DNA from: Achromobacter pulmonis
Lineage (GTDB): Bacteria > Pseudomonadota > Gammaproteobacteria > Burkholderiales > Burkholderiaceae_B
Reading direction: 5' to 3'
NCBI RefSeq assembly: GCF_002885955.2
Contig: NZ_POQS01000006.1
Span: 1-64,000, forward strand
DNA: 64,000 bases
Shown here: positions 26,254-35,066 of the stretch, piece by piece
Numbering within the stretch: the stretch's first letter is position 1
Layout: every line of letters begins with the position of its first letter
Notes under the pieces: generated by a model
What the model saw: the letters and a program-made list of their open reading frames with translations, nothing else
What the model was told of the DNA's origin: nothing
The model's database searches: none
Made by a program: the position numbers and the translations under genes

Positions 26254-29200
26254 CTAGCGCTGCAACGATTCCCAGCTCTTCATCAGCCGTTTCACCGAAA
26301 CCGGCATCGGCGTGCGCAGCTCCTGCGCGTACAGCGCCACCCTCAACTCCTCCAGCAGCCAGCGGAACTCGTCCAGGCGCGGATCGGGCGCGCCCTTGAG
26401 CGCCGCCCGCGCGCGCTGGTATTGCGTCAGCAGCGGCGCCATCTCGCCCACCAGCCTGGCGTCGCGCGCCGGGTCGGCGCGCAGCTTGTCGATACGCGCC
26501 TGCACCGCCTTCAGGTAGCGCGGGAAGTGCGCCAGCTGCGCATAGGGCGTGTCGCGGATGAACCATTTCGGCATCAGCGCGCCCAGCTGCGCCTGCAGGT
26601 CGGCGTAGGCGGCGGCGTGCGGCTTGGCCTGGGGCAGCTTGCGCAGCACCGCGGCGTACTCGGTCAGCACCGCCCCCGCCAGCCGCGCCACTTCCTGGGC
26701 CAGCAGGCCGAGCCGGCCCTTGCCCTCGGCGCGGCGCGCCTCGAACTGCTGCGCGTCGACCGGCCAGGGTTCGGCCAGGCAGGCCTGCCCCAGCGCGCAG
26801 TCGATGATCTGGTCGCGCAGCTCTTCCTGCGTGCCCAGCGTCATGTAGAGCATGCTGATGCGGGTCAGGTCGGTCAGGTTCTTTTCCAGGAACTTGACCT
26901 GTTCGCGCAGGCCCAGCCGGAACAGCCTGAGCAGGCCGGCGCGATGGTGCTTGCGGGCCTCGTCCGGATCGTCGAACACGTCCAGGTCGCAGTGCGCGCC
27001 GCGATCGACCAGCGCCGGATAGCCGATGACCGACTGGCCGCGCCGCTTGATCTCCATGATCTCCGGCAGCGGGCCGAAGGACCAGGAGGTCAGGTTCTCG
27101 TGCGCCAGCGCCTGCGCGACCTGGGTGTCGCTGGCCGCCAGCTGCTGGAAGGTGGCCTGCGCCTGCTTGCCGAACTCGGCGCGCAGCTGCGCCAGGTTGC
27201 GGCCGGCGGCCAGCATGCGGCCGTGCTCGTCGACCACGCGGAAGTTCATGAACAGGTGCGCCGGCAGGGTTTCCAGCTTGAAATCCCCCACCGCCGGACG
27301 GACCTGCACCTGGTCCCACATGTCGGCGATGATGGCCTCCACCAGCCCCTGCTGCGGATCGCCCAGGCGCTCGAACCAGCGCTCGTAGAACCCGGCGGCG
27401 TAATCCGGCAGCGGCACGCAATGGCGGCGCAGCTTCTGCGGCAGCGACTTCAGCAGCAGATGCACCTTTTCCTTGAGCATGCCGGGCACCAGCCATTCGC
27501 AGCGCGCCGGGTCGATCTGGTTGAGCGCGAACAGCGGCACCGACAGCGTCACGCCGTCGCGCGGCGAGCCGGGCTCGAAGTGGTAGTCCAGGGCCATGGA
27601 CACGCCCTGCCATTCCACCTTCTTGGGAAACACCTCGGTGGTGACGCCGGCCGCTTCGTGCCGCATCAGCTCGTCGCGCGTCAGCAGCAGCTTGGCGGCC
27701 GTTTCCTTGTCCAGGCCCGCCACCCACTTCTCCAGCGTGGCGGTCTGCGAAATGCCTTCGGGCAGCTGGCGGTCGTAGAAGGCGTAGATCAGCTCGTCGT
27801 CGACCAGGATGTCGGGACGGCGGGTCTGGTGCTCCAGCTTCTCGATGCCGGCGATCAGCTTGCGGTTGTGCGCCACGAAAGGCAGGCGCGTGTCGATCTC
27901 GCCCGGCACCAGGGCCTGGCGGATGAACAGTTCGCGCGCGTGCGCCGGATTGACGCGGCCGTAATGGATGCGCCGGCCCGAATAGACCACCAGCCCGTAC
28001 AGCGTGGCGCGTTCGTTGGCCACGACCTGGCCGGCCTTTTTCTCCCAGCGCGGGTCCGACCAGTTCCGGCGGATCAGGTGCGCGGCGACCTTCTCCAGCC
28101 AGGCCGGATCGATGCGCGCCACGCAGCGGGCATACAGCCGGGTGGTCTCCACCAGTTCGGCGGCGACGATCCAGCGCCCCGCCTTCTTCACCAGCCGCGA
28201 ACCCGGATGGATGTGGAAGCGGATCTCGCGCGCGCCCTGGTAGTGGCCGCCCTCGTCGCTCTTGAAGCCGATATTGCCCAGCAAGCCCGACAGCAGCGCC
28301 AGGTGCAGCTGTTCGTACGTGGCTTCGGTCTGGTTGACGCGCCAGCCCTGCTCGCCCACCAGGGCGGCAAGCTGGGTGTGCACGTCGTGCCATTCGCGCA
28401 GCCGGATGGGCGACAGGAAATTCTGGCGCAGCAGGGCCACCAGCTTGCGCTGCGAGGCCTTGTGTTGCACCTGTTCGCCGTACCAGCGCCACAGCTTCAG
28501 GAAGGAGATGAACTCCGACTTGTCGTCGGCGAACTTGGCGTGCGCGGCCTCGGCCGCCTCGCGCTCCTGCATGGGGCGGTCGCGCGGGTCCTGCACCGAC
28601 AGGGCCGAGGCGATGATCAGCATTTCCGCCAGGCACTGGTGTTCGCGCGCGGCCAGGATCATGCGGCCGATGCGCGGGTCCACGGGCAGCTTGGCCAGTT
28701 CGTGGCCGGTGCGGGTCAGGGCGAAGGCCGCGCCGGTGCGCGCGCCGTCGGCGTCCTCGTTCGCGGCGGCGGCCAGTTCGATGGCGCCCAGCTCCTGCAG
28801 CAGGTGGTAGCCGTCGGCCACCGCGCGCCCCGGTGGCGCCTCCACGAACGGGAACTGCTCGATATCGTCCAGCTTCAGCGACTTCATCCGCAGGATGACC
28901 GAGGCCAGCGACGAGCGCAGCACTTCCGGATCGGTGAACGCGGCGCGGTTATTGAAGTCCTGCTCGTCGTAGAGGCGGATGCAGACGCCCGGCCCCACCC
29001 GGCCGCAACGGCCGGCGCGCTGGTTGGCCGAGGCGCGGCTGACCGGCTCGATGCGCAGCTGCTCGACCTTGTTGCGCCACGAATAGCGCTTGACGCGCGC
29101 CAGCCCGCTGTCGACCACGAAGCGGATGCCGGGCACGGTCAGCGAGGTTTCCGCCACGTTGGTGGCCAGCACGATGCGCCGCGCATTGGTGCGCGGATGG

Positions 29201-30150
29201 AAGATCTGCTCCTGCTCGGCCTGCGACAGCCGGGCGTACAGCGGCAGCACCTCGGTGCCGGCCGGATGGCGCTTGCGCAGCGCCTCGGCCGATTCGCGGA
29301 TTTCGCGCTCGCCGGGCAGGAACACCAGCACGTCGCCCGGGCCGTGGCGCGCGCATTCGTCCACGGCGTCCACGATGGCGTCGATCAGGTCGCGCTCCTC
29401 GTCGCCCGACATGCGCTCGCGCCCGGGCTTGCCGGCGGCCGGCGCCTCGCCTTCGGCCGGCTCTTCACGCACCGGACGGTAGCGGACCTCGACCGGATAC
29501 AGGCGGCCGGAGACTTCGATGACCGGCGCCGGCCGGTCTTCGGACGCCGCGAAGTGGCGGGCGAAGCGCTCGGCGTCGATGGTGGCCGAGGTGATGATGA
29601 GCTTCAGGTCCGGGCGGCGCGGCAGCAGCTGCTTGAGGTAGCCCAGCAGGAAATCGATGTTCAGGCTGCGTTCGTGCGCCTCGTCGATGATGATGGTGTC
29701 GTAGCGGCGCAAGAGCGGGTCGCGCTGCGACTCCGCCAGCAGGATGCCGTCGGTCATCAGCTTGATGAACGCGTTCGGGCCGGTGCGGTCGTTGAAGCGC
29801 ACCTGGTAGCCCACCACCTCGCCCATGGGCGTATTCAGCTCCTCGGCGATGCGCTTGGCCACCGAGGTCGCCGCCAGGCGGCGCGGCTGGGTATGGCCGA
29901 TCATCTTCTGGCGGCCGCGGCCGAGTTCCAGGCAGATCTTGGGCAGCTGCGTGGTCTTGCCCGAGCCGGTCTCGCCGCTGACGATCACGACCTGGTGGCC
30001 GGCGATGGCGCGCGCGATCTCCTGGCGCCGCGCGCTGACGGGCAGGTCTTCGGGATAGGTCACCGCGGGGATGGGCCGCTCGGGACGCGGCGCCCGGGGC
30101 GCGTTTGCCACGGCGGCCCTGGGCGCCCGCGGGCTGGAGGATTCAGGCAT
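26254..30150 (-). CDS. hrpA: ATP-dependent RNA helicase HrpA (DEAH box)
   Basis: HrpA is a large DEAH-box helicase that processes certain mRNAs and rescues stalled ribosomes in E. coli. The 1298-residue protein has Walker A GETGSGKTTQ (59-68), the DEAH box at 156-159, SAT in IITSATIDAERF, then the second RecA domain ending QRAGRCGRVGPG, followed by winged-helix, OB-like and the long DUF3418 C-terminal region typical of HrpA. Length matches the family. It is divergent from argA; a TATAAT on the minus strand at 30175-30180 is a candidate -10. Confidence 0.94.
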   Translation of the reverse strand: MPESSSPRAPRAAVANAPRAPRPERPIPAVTYPEDLPVSARRQEIARAIAGHQVVIVSGETGSGKTTQLPKICLELGRGRQKMIGHTQPRRLAATSVAKRIAEELNTPMGEVVGYQVRFNDRTGPNAFIKLMTDGILLAESQRDPLLRRYDTIIIDEAHERSLNIDFLLGYLKQLLPRRPDLKLIITSATIDAERFARHFAASEDRPAPVIEVSGRLYPVEVRYRPVREEPAEGEAPAAGKPGRERMSGDEERDLIDAIVDAVDECARHGPGDVLVFLPGEREIRESAEALRKRHPAGTEVLPLYARLSQAEQEQIFHPRTNARRIVLATNVAETSLTVPGIRFVVDSGLARVKRYSWRNKVEQLRIEPVSRASANQRAGRCGRVGPGVCIRLYDEQDFNNRAAFTDPEVLRSSLASVILRMKSLKLDDIEQFPFVEAPPGRAVADGYHLLQELGAIELAAAANEDADGARTGAAFALTRTGHELAKLPVDPRIGRMILAAREHQCLAEMLIIASALSVQDPRDRPMQEREAAEAAHAKFADDKSEFISFLKLWRWYGEQVQHKASQRKLVALLRQNFLSPIRLREWHDVHTQLAALVGEQGWRVNQTEATYEQLHLALLSGLLGNIGFKSDEGGHYQGAREIRFHIHPGSRLVKKAGRWIVAAELVETTRLYARCVARIDPAWLEKVAAHLIRRNWSDPRWEKKAGQVVANERATLYGLVVYSGRRIHYGRVNPAHARELFIRQALVPGEIDTRLPFVAHNRKLIAGIEKLEHQTRRPDILVDDELIYAFYDRQLPEGISQTATLEKWVAGLDKETAAKLLLTRDELMRHEAAGVTTEVFPKKVEWQGVSMALDYHFEPGSPRDGVTLSVPLFALNQIDPARCEWLVPGMLKEKVHLLLKSLPQKLRRHCVPLPDYAAGFYERWFERLGDPQQGLVEAIIADMWDQVQVRPAVGDFKLETLPAHLFMNFRVVDEHGRMLAAGRNLAQLRAEFGKQAQATFQQLAASDTQVAQALAHENLTSWSFGPLPEIMEIKRRGQSVIGYPALVDRGAHCDLDVFDDPDEARKHHRAGLLRLFRLGLREQVKFLEKNLTDLTRISMLYMTLGTQEELRDQIIDCALGQACLAEPWPVDAQQFEARRAEGKGRLGLLAQEVARLAGAVLTEYAAVLRKLPQAKPHAAAYADLQAQLGALMPKWFIRDTPYAQLAHFPRYLKAVQARIDKLRADPARDARLVGEMAPLLTQYQRARAALKGAPDPRLDEFRWLLEELRVALYAQELRTPMPVSVKRLMKSWESLQR

Positions 30151-30174
30151 GTACGATAGTCCGGTTAGCCCGCC

Positions 30175-30180
30175 ATTATA
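30175..30180 (-). promoter_or_regulatory. hrpA: Candidate -10 element of hrpA
   Basis: A perfect TATAAT on the minus strand, about 25 bases before the hrpA start. No good -35 stands 17 bases upstream, so this is a tentative call. Confidence 0.35.
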
Positions 30181-30230
30181 AATTTTCGCGCGCCCGCCTG
30201 CCCCCGGCCGGCCGCGGCGCGTCGCGGATC

Positions 30231-30264
30231 GGGCCTGCGGGACAGGCCCCGGCGGTCATATAAT
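30231..30264 (+). promoter_or_regulatory. argA: Candidate argA promoter with adjacent hairpin
   Basis: TATAAT at 30259-30264 is a consensus -10. Directly upstream, GGGCCTG (30231-30237) pairs with CAGGCCC (30243-30249). The hairpin occupies the expected -35 position, so an activator or looped structure may be involved. I see no clear ARG box. Confidence 0.35.
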
Positions 30265-30347
30265 TTCGCCACGCCGTCCGCGCGACGGTGCCATGACGCG
30301 GCATGAGGCCGCGTTCTCGACGACTCTCAGGAATCCCTCCCACCATC

Positions 30348-31706
30348 ATGCCCGACCTGGAACCAGACACCGTTTCCGCCCTCGAAGCCCCAGAATTCGC
30401 GCCCGCCCAGTTCGTCCGATGGTTCCGCGACGTGGCGCCGCACGTGCATGCGTTCCGAGGCAAGACGTTCGTGGTGGCGTTCGGCGGCGAGCTGGTGCAG
30501 GCCGGCGCGCTCAACGCGCTGGTGCAGGACCTGTCGCTGCTGTCCTCGCTGGGCATCCGCCTGGTGCTGGTGCACGGCTCGCGTCCGCAGGTCAATGAGC
30601 AGCTGCGCCTGAAGGGGTTCACCCAGCAGTTCGACCGCGGCATGTCGCCCACCGACGCCGCCGCGCTGGAATGCGCCAAGGAAGCCGCCGGCGAAATCCG
30701 CCTGGACATCGAGGCCGCCTTCAGCCAGGGGCTGCCGAACACGCCCATGTCGCATTCGCACATCCGCGTGATCTCCGGCAATTTCGTCACCGCGCGCCCG
30801 GCCGGCGTGATCGACGGCGTCGACTACAAGCACACCGGCCAGGTCCGCAAGATCGACATCGACGCGCTCAAGTTCGCCATCGAGAAAGCCTCGTCCGTGG
30901 TGCTGCTGTCGCCGCTGGGCTTCTCGCCCACGGGCGACGCCTTCAACCTGGCGATGGAAGACCTGGCCACCAGCGTGGCGGTGGCGCTGCGCGCCGAGAA
31001 GCTCATCTTCCTGTCCGGCTCGCCGGGCGTGATGAACGACGACGGCACGCTGGACACCGAACTGGCGCGCGTGGACGCCGACGCGCTGCTGGCCGCCGGC
31101 ACGCTGGACGAGGAAACCCACGCCTTCCTGCAATGCGCCTCCCTGGCGGTCAAGCGCGGCGTGGCCCGCGCGCACCTGCTGCCCTTCACGCTGGACGGCA
31201 GCGTGCTGCTGGAGATCTTCACCCACGACGGCGTGGGCACCATGGTGGTCGAGGACACGCTGGACGATCTGCGCCCGGCCACCATCGACGACGTGGGCGC
31301 CATCCTCAGCCTGATCGAGCCGCTGGAGGCCGACGGCACGCTGGTGCCGCGCCCGCGCAGCGTGGTCGAGCGCGACGTGGAGAACTTCACGGTGCTGGAG
31401 CACGACGCCGTCATCTACGGCTGCGCCACCCTGCACAACTTCCCCGAGGAACAGATGGCGGAAATGGCCTGCCTGATCGTGCACCCGGAATGGCAGGGCT
31501 CCGGCGAAGGCGAGATCCTGCTGCGCCACATGGAATCGCGCGCGCGCGCCGCGGGCGCCAAGCGGCTCTTCGTGCTGACCACCCGGACCTCGCACTGGTT
31601 CATGAAGCGCGGCTTCGTGCAGGGCGGCATCGCCGACCTGCCGCGCGAAAAGCAGAACAACTACAACCGTTCGCGCAACAGCCTGGTCTTCATCAAGAAA
31701 CTGTAG
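30348..31706 (+). CDS. argA: Amino-acid N-acetyltransferase (N-acetylglutamate synthase)
   Basis: ArgA makes N-acetylglutamate from glutamate and acetyl-CoA, the first step of arginine synthesis. The 452-residue protein has an N-terminal amino acid kinase fold (FVVAFGGELVQAGAL, LVLVHGSRPQVNEQL, about 35-280), which in this family binds arginine rather than catalysing, and a C-terminal GNAT domain (about 300-450) with the acetyl-CoA loop VHPEWQGSGEGEILL. The ATG at 30348 was chosen over 30303 because the upstream stretch is not conserved-looking. argD, argF and argG lie 25 kb further on, so the pathway is only loosely grouped. Confidence 0.93.
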   Translation: MPDLEPDTVSALEAPEFAPAQFVRWFRDVAPHVHAFRGKTFVVAFGGELVQAGALNALVQDLSLLSSLGIRLVLVHGSRPQVNEQLRLKGFTQQFDRGMSPTDAAALECAKEAAGEIRLDIEAAFSQGLPNTPMSHSHIRVISGNFVTARPAGVIDGVDYKHTGQVRKIDIDALKFAIEKASSVVLLSPLGFSPTGDAFNLAMEDLATSVAVALRAEKLIFLSGSPGVMNDDGTLDTELARVDADALLAAGTLDEETHAFLQCASLAVKRGVARAHLLPFTLDGSVLLEIFTHDGVGTMVVEDTLDDLRPATIDDVGAILSLIEPLEADGTLVPRPRSVVERDVENFTVLEHDAVIYGCATLHNFPEEQMAEMACLIVHPEWQGSGEGEILLRHMESRARAAGAKRLFVLTTRTSHWFMKRGFVQGGIADLPREKQNNYNRSRNSLVFIKKL

Positions 31707-31737
31707 GCGGCGCGGTCCCTGACCGCAGAGCCCGAAG

Positions 31738-31766
31738 GGGCTTGGCGGCCGCCGGCCGCCAAGCCC
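31738..31766 (+). terminator. Strong hairpin between argA and yggX
   Basis: GGGCTTGGCGGCC (31738-31750) and GGCCGCCAAGCCC (31754-31766) form a perfect 13-bp stem with a 3-base loop after argA. Only GCTAAAA follows, so termination without a T-tract is assumed. Confidence 0.55.
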
Positions 31767-31806
31767 GCTAAAATGAGGCCTTATTTATTTTTCCGGCAGC
31801 GTAATC

Positions 31807-32079
31807 ATGGCTCGTATCATCAACTGTGTGAAATTGAAGCGTGAAGCCGAAGGGCTGGATTTCCCGCCCTACCCCGGCGAACTCGGCACCCGCATCTGGC
31901 AAAGCATCTCCAAGGAAGCCTGGGAAGAATGGAAAGCCATCCAGACGCGCCTGGTCAATGAAAACCGCCTGAACCTGGCCGACGCCCGGGCGCGCAAATA
32001 CCTGCAGCAGCAGATGGAGCGCTTCCTGTTCGAAGACGGCAACGTCGAAGCCCAGGGCTACGTTCCGCCTTCGGCCTGA
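31807..32079 (+). CDS. yggX: Fe(2+)-trafficking / oxidative damage protection protein YggX
   Basis: YggX helps protect iron-sulphur proteins from oxidants and may handle iron. The 90-residue protein has the complete family sequence MARIINCVKLKREAEGLDFPPYPGELG, including the conserved Cys7, and the helical C-terminal part WKAIQTRLVNENRLNLADARARKYL. Size is normal. It stands alone between two strong hairpins (31738-31766 and 32126-32152); an AT-rich stretch just before the ATG (TTATTTATTTTT) is the probable promoter area. Confidence 0.96.
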   Translation: MARIINCVKLKREAEGLDFPPYPGELGTRIWQSISKEAWEEWKAIQTRLVNENRLNLADARARKYLQQQMERFLFEDGNVEAQGYVPPSA

Positions 32080-32125
32080 ATCCGGCCCACCGGCCCGCGG
32101 CGCCCGCCAGGCAGGCGCCGCCCCC

Positions 32126-32152
32126 GAAGCCCCTCGCAGCGCGAGGGGCTTC
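32126..32152 (+). terminator. Terminator hairpin after yggX
   Basis: GAAGCCCCTCGC (32126-32137) and GCGAGGGGCTTC (32141-32152) form a perfect 12-bp stem with a 3-base loop, followed by GCGCTTTC. Confidence 0.6.
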
Positions 32153-32209
32153 GCGCTTTCGGCCCCGGCCGCGCCGCAGCTTAAGATAGCCTTATCGTCC
32201 GCCGCTCCC

Positions 32210-34153
32210 ATGGAAAACACCTTGTCCGCCACCGCCGCCACGTTTGCCTCGATCGCACGCGCCCTGGAAATCGCCCCCGACCGCCGCAGCGGCACGCTGC
32301 GGGACGTGCGCCACGTGGTGATCCTGATGCAGGAGAACCGCTCGTTCGACCATTATTTCGGCGCCCTGCCCGGGGTGCGCGGCTTTGCCGATCCGCTGCC
32401 CGCGCCCACGGCCGCGGGCGACGTGCTGACGCAAGCCGACGGCGCGGCGCGCGTGCGGCCCTATGCGCTGCGCGCGCAGTACGCGGCCGACACGCCGGTG
32501 GGCTACATCACGCCGCATACCTGGGACGACGCCCAGCGCGCCTGGAACGACGGCCGCATGGACCAGTGGCTGCCGGCCAAGAGCCGGCTGGGCATGGGCG
32601 CCTACGAGGCCGCCGACGTGCCCTTCCAGACCGCGCTGGCCGAGGCCTTCACGCTGTGCGACGCCTATCACTGCTCGATACACGCCGGCACCAATCCGAA
32701 CCGGCTGTTCCTGTGGACCGGCACCAACGACCCGGCCGGGCTGGCCGGCGGTCCGGCGCTGGTCAACACCTTCGACCGGCTGGGGCCGGCCGGCGAAGGC
32801 TATGCCTGGACCACCTACCCCGAGCGCCTGCAGGCCGCGGGGGTGGACTGGCGCATTTACCAGGACATGGCGGACAACTATCACGACAACCCGCTGGCGG
32901 GCTTCAGACAGTACCGCCGCGAACACGAGAGCGGCGCGGCCGAGGCGCCGCTGCGCGAACGCGGGCTGACGACCCGCACGCTCGACGACCTGGCCCGCGA
33001 CGTGGCCCGGGGCACGCTGCCGCAGGTGTCGTGGATCATCGCGCCCACGGCCGATTCCGAGCACCCGGAAGTGTCGTCGCCGCGCCGGGGCGGCGCGTAT
33101 ACGGAGCGCGTGCTGGACATCCTGACCCGCAACCCCGAGGTCTGGAGCGGCTGCGTGTTCTTCGTCACGTACGACGAAAACGATTGCTTCTTCGACCACA
33201 TGCCGCCGCCGGCGCCGCCGGCGCGCACCCTCGACGGTTCGTCGGGCGGCCTGTCCACGGTGGAGCTGGACGGGGAGTACCACGACGCGCGGGTCGGCCC
33301 CAGCGCGGGCACGCCGGACGACCCACCAGGATTGCACGGACGCGGGTTCGGGCTGGGGCCGCGGGTGCCGATGCTGGCGATTTCACCGTGGAGCCGCGGC
33401 GGCTGGGTCGATTCGCAGGTGTACGACCATACTTCGGTGATCCGTTTCCTGGAGGCCAGGTTCGGGGTGGCCGAGCCCAACATCAGCGCCTGGCGACGGG
33501 CGGTGACGGGGGACCTGACGGCGGCTTTCGATTTCGCCGGGGACCGCGGACAGGTGACTGCCGGCGGCGGACGCCGTTCATGCCCGCTGCCGTATGCGCT
33601 GGAGGTCGAGGGAACGATGGCCGGCGACGGCAGGCATTACCGGCTGACCTTGCGCAATGCGGGGACGGCAGCCGCCGTGCTGCATGTGTATGACCGGCTG
33701 GCGCTGGACCGGGCGCCACGGCGGTACACGCTGGGCGCGGGAGCGCGCCTGGAGGACGGCTGGGCGGTGGATGCGGACGGAGCCTACGATTTGTGGGTGC
33801 TGGGGCCGGATGGGTTTCATCGGCGGTTCCGCGGGAATTCGGCGCTTCTGGAGGCTCGGCCGGTTCGCGGGGATGCCGGCGGCATACGGGTCCGGCTGGC
33901 GAATCGCGGGGAAGCGGCGATGGAGGTGGAGCTCGCTTCGCGGATGGGCGATGGATGGAAAACCGCGGTTCGCTTGCCTGGCGCGGGCGAGGTGGCGCTT
34001 GATTGCCCCCACGTATCGGGCTGGTATGACGTGGAGATTGCTGCGCCGGCGCTGCCGGGGTTCGGACGGCGGATGGCCGGGCGAGTGGATGGGCGCCGAG
34101 CCGGGGTGGCCGATCCCCGGCTTTCGGCTGCAACGGTGTTGGCGCTTGGGTGA
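32210..34153 (+). CDS. Phospholipase C family phosphoesterase, no visible export signal
   Basis: The 647-residue protein belongs to the phosphoesterase family of Pseudomonas PlcH/PlcN and acid phosphatase AcpA, which hydrolyse phosphatidylcholine or other phosphoesters. The catalytic nucleophile region ILMQENRSFDHYFG is present near residue 40, along with TNPNRLFLWTGT, SEHPE and TYDENDCFFDHMPPP metal-site segments. The C-terminal third has beta-rich repeats like the two DUF756 domains of PlcH. Family members usually start with a twin-arginine signal of about 40 residues; here the frame opens at MENTLSATAATF and no RR motif or upstream start exists. So it may be cytoplasmic or functionally altered. 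It is convergent with phoU, 6 bases between stops. Confidence 0.85.
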   Translation: MENTLSATAATFASIARALEIAPDRRSGTLRDVRHVVILMQENRSFDHYFGALPGVRGFADPLPAPTAAGDVLTQADGAARVRPYALRAQYAADTPVGYITPHTWDDAQRAWNDGRMDQWLPAKSRLGMGAYEAADVPFQTALAEAFTLCDAYHCSIHAGTNPNRLFLWTGTNDPAGLAGGPALVNTFDRLGPAGEGYAWTTYPERLQAAGVDWRIYQDMADNYHDNPLAGFRQYRREHESGAAEAPLRERGLTTRTLDDLARDVARGTLPQVSWIIAPTADSEHPEVSSPRRGGAYTERVLDILTRNPEVWSGCVFFVTYDENDCFFDHMPPPAPPARTLDGSSGGLSTVELDGEYHDARVGPSAGTPDDPPGLHGRGFGLGPRVPMLAISPWSRGGWVDSQVYDHTSVIRFLEARFGVAEPNISAWRRAVTGDLTAAFDFAGDRGQVTAGGGRRSCPLPYALEVEGTMAGDGRHYRLTLRNAGTAAAVLHVYDRLALDRAPRRYTLGAGARLEDGWAVDADGAYDLWVLGPDGFHRRFRGNSALLEARPVRGDAGGIRVRLANRGEAAMEVELASRMGDGWKTAVRLPGAGEVALDCPHVSGWYDVEIAAPALPGFGRRMAGRVDGRRAGVADPRLSAATVLALG

Positions 34154-34159
34154 CCCGGC

Positions 34160-34891
34160 CTACTCGGGCTTTTGGTCTTCGGGCGTGTCTTCGTCGCCGC
34201 GGGCCAGGCGTTCGGTGTTCTTGACGCCGGTGTGGCGTACGTCGGCGCCCTTGACCATGTAGATGACGCGTTCGGACATGTTCTTGGCGTGATCGCCGAT
34301 GCGCTCCAGCGCGCGGGCGACGAAGATCATGTCGATGGCGCGCGAGATGGTGCGCGGGTCTTCGATCATGTAGGTGATCAGGTGGCGCAGCGCGCCCTTC
34401 CATTCCTTGTCCACTTCCTTGTCGCTGCGCACGACGGCGGCGGCCTGGATGGGGTCGAGGCGGGCGAAGGCATCCAGGGCCTGGTGCAGCATGGTGCGCA
34501 CGGCGGCGGCCATGTGGCGCAGTTCGATGACGGGGATGTGGCGCATCTCGCCCTCGTGGATGCGGCGGGCGACGGTGGCGACTTTTTCGGCTTCGTCGCC
34601 GGAGCGTTCCATGTCGGTCAGCATCTTGGACACGGCCATCAGCATGCGCAGGTCGATGGCGGTGGGCTGGTGGCGGGCGAGGATGCGGCTGATGCTTTCG
34701 TCGATCTCCACTTCGTGGCGATTGACTTCCTTTTCACGCTCGCGGACTTTTTCGACGAGCGACAGGTCGCCGCTGGCCAGCGCGTCGATGGCCTCCTGGA
34801 TCATGGCTTCCACCAAGCCGCCCATTTGCAAGAACTGCGAACGGACGCTTTCCAGATCCGCGTCGAACTGTTTGTTAGTGTGCTCCGACAT
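34160..34891 (-). CDS. phoU: Phosphate signalling protein PhoU
   Basis: PhoU is a cytoplasmic helical protein that links the PstSCAB phosphate transporter to PhoR and represses the Pho response when phosphate is plentiful. The 243 residues contain the two repeated three-helix bundles with the metal-binding motifs DESISRILARHQPTAIDLR...DMERSGDEAEKVA and RAIDMIFVARALERIGDHAKNM. The ATG at 34891 follows GGGAG with good spacing; an upstream frame start at 35023 would cover the promoter. Here phoU is not next to pst or phoBR genes; a Pho-box-like site precedes it. Confidence 0.94.
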   Translation of the reverse strand: MSEHTNKQFDADLESVRSQFLQMGGLVEAMIQEAIDALASGDLSLVEKVREREKEVNRHEVEIDESISRILARHQPTAIDLRMLMAVSKMLTDMERSGDEAEKVATVARRIHEGEMRHIPVIELRHMAAAVRTMLHQALDAFARLDPIQAAAVVRSDKEVDKEWKGALRHLITYMIEDPRTISRAIDMIFVARALERIGDHAKNMSERVIYMVKGADVRHTGVKNTERLARGDEDTPEDQKPE

Positions 34892-34975
34892 CCGGGCTCC
34901 CTGCGTGGTTGATCTCATTGCACTGCCCCGACATTGAAAGGTGTTATGAGCTGGGCTTGCACAGCCGGCAAGGTT

Positions 34976-34993
34976 ATGACCCAAGTGTGACAG
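34976..34993 (-). promoter_or_regulatory. Candidate Pho box upstream of phoU
   Basis: Read on the minus strand, CTGTCACACTTGGGTCAT agrees at about 14 of 18 positions with the Pho box (two CTGTCAT repeats 11 bases apart). A third degenerate repeat (TTCAT) lies 11 bases further upstream. It is 85-100 bases before the phoU start, which suits PhoB control. Inferred from pattern only. Confidence 0.5.
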
Positions 34994-35006
34994 GATTATG
35001 AATCGC

Positions 35007-35040
35007 CCCCGGACCGCCCGCAAGGCGTGGCGGTCCGGGG
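35007..35040 (-). terminator. Terminator hairpin after rpiA
   Basis: CCCCGGACCGCC (35007-35018) and GGCGGTCCGGGG (35029-35040) form a perfect 12-bp stem with a 10-base loop in the gap between rpiA and the codirectional phoU. It should separate the two transcripts; there is no strong T-tract. Confidence 0.55.
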
Positions 35041-35066
35041 TTTGCGGCGCCCGGACGGGCGGCGGC

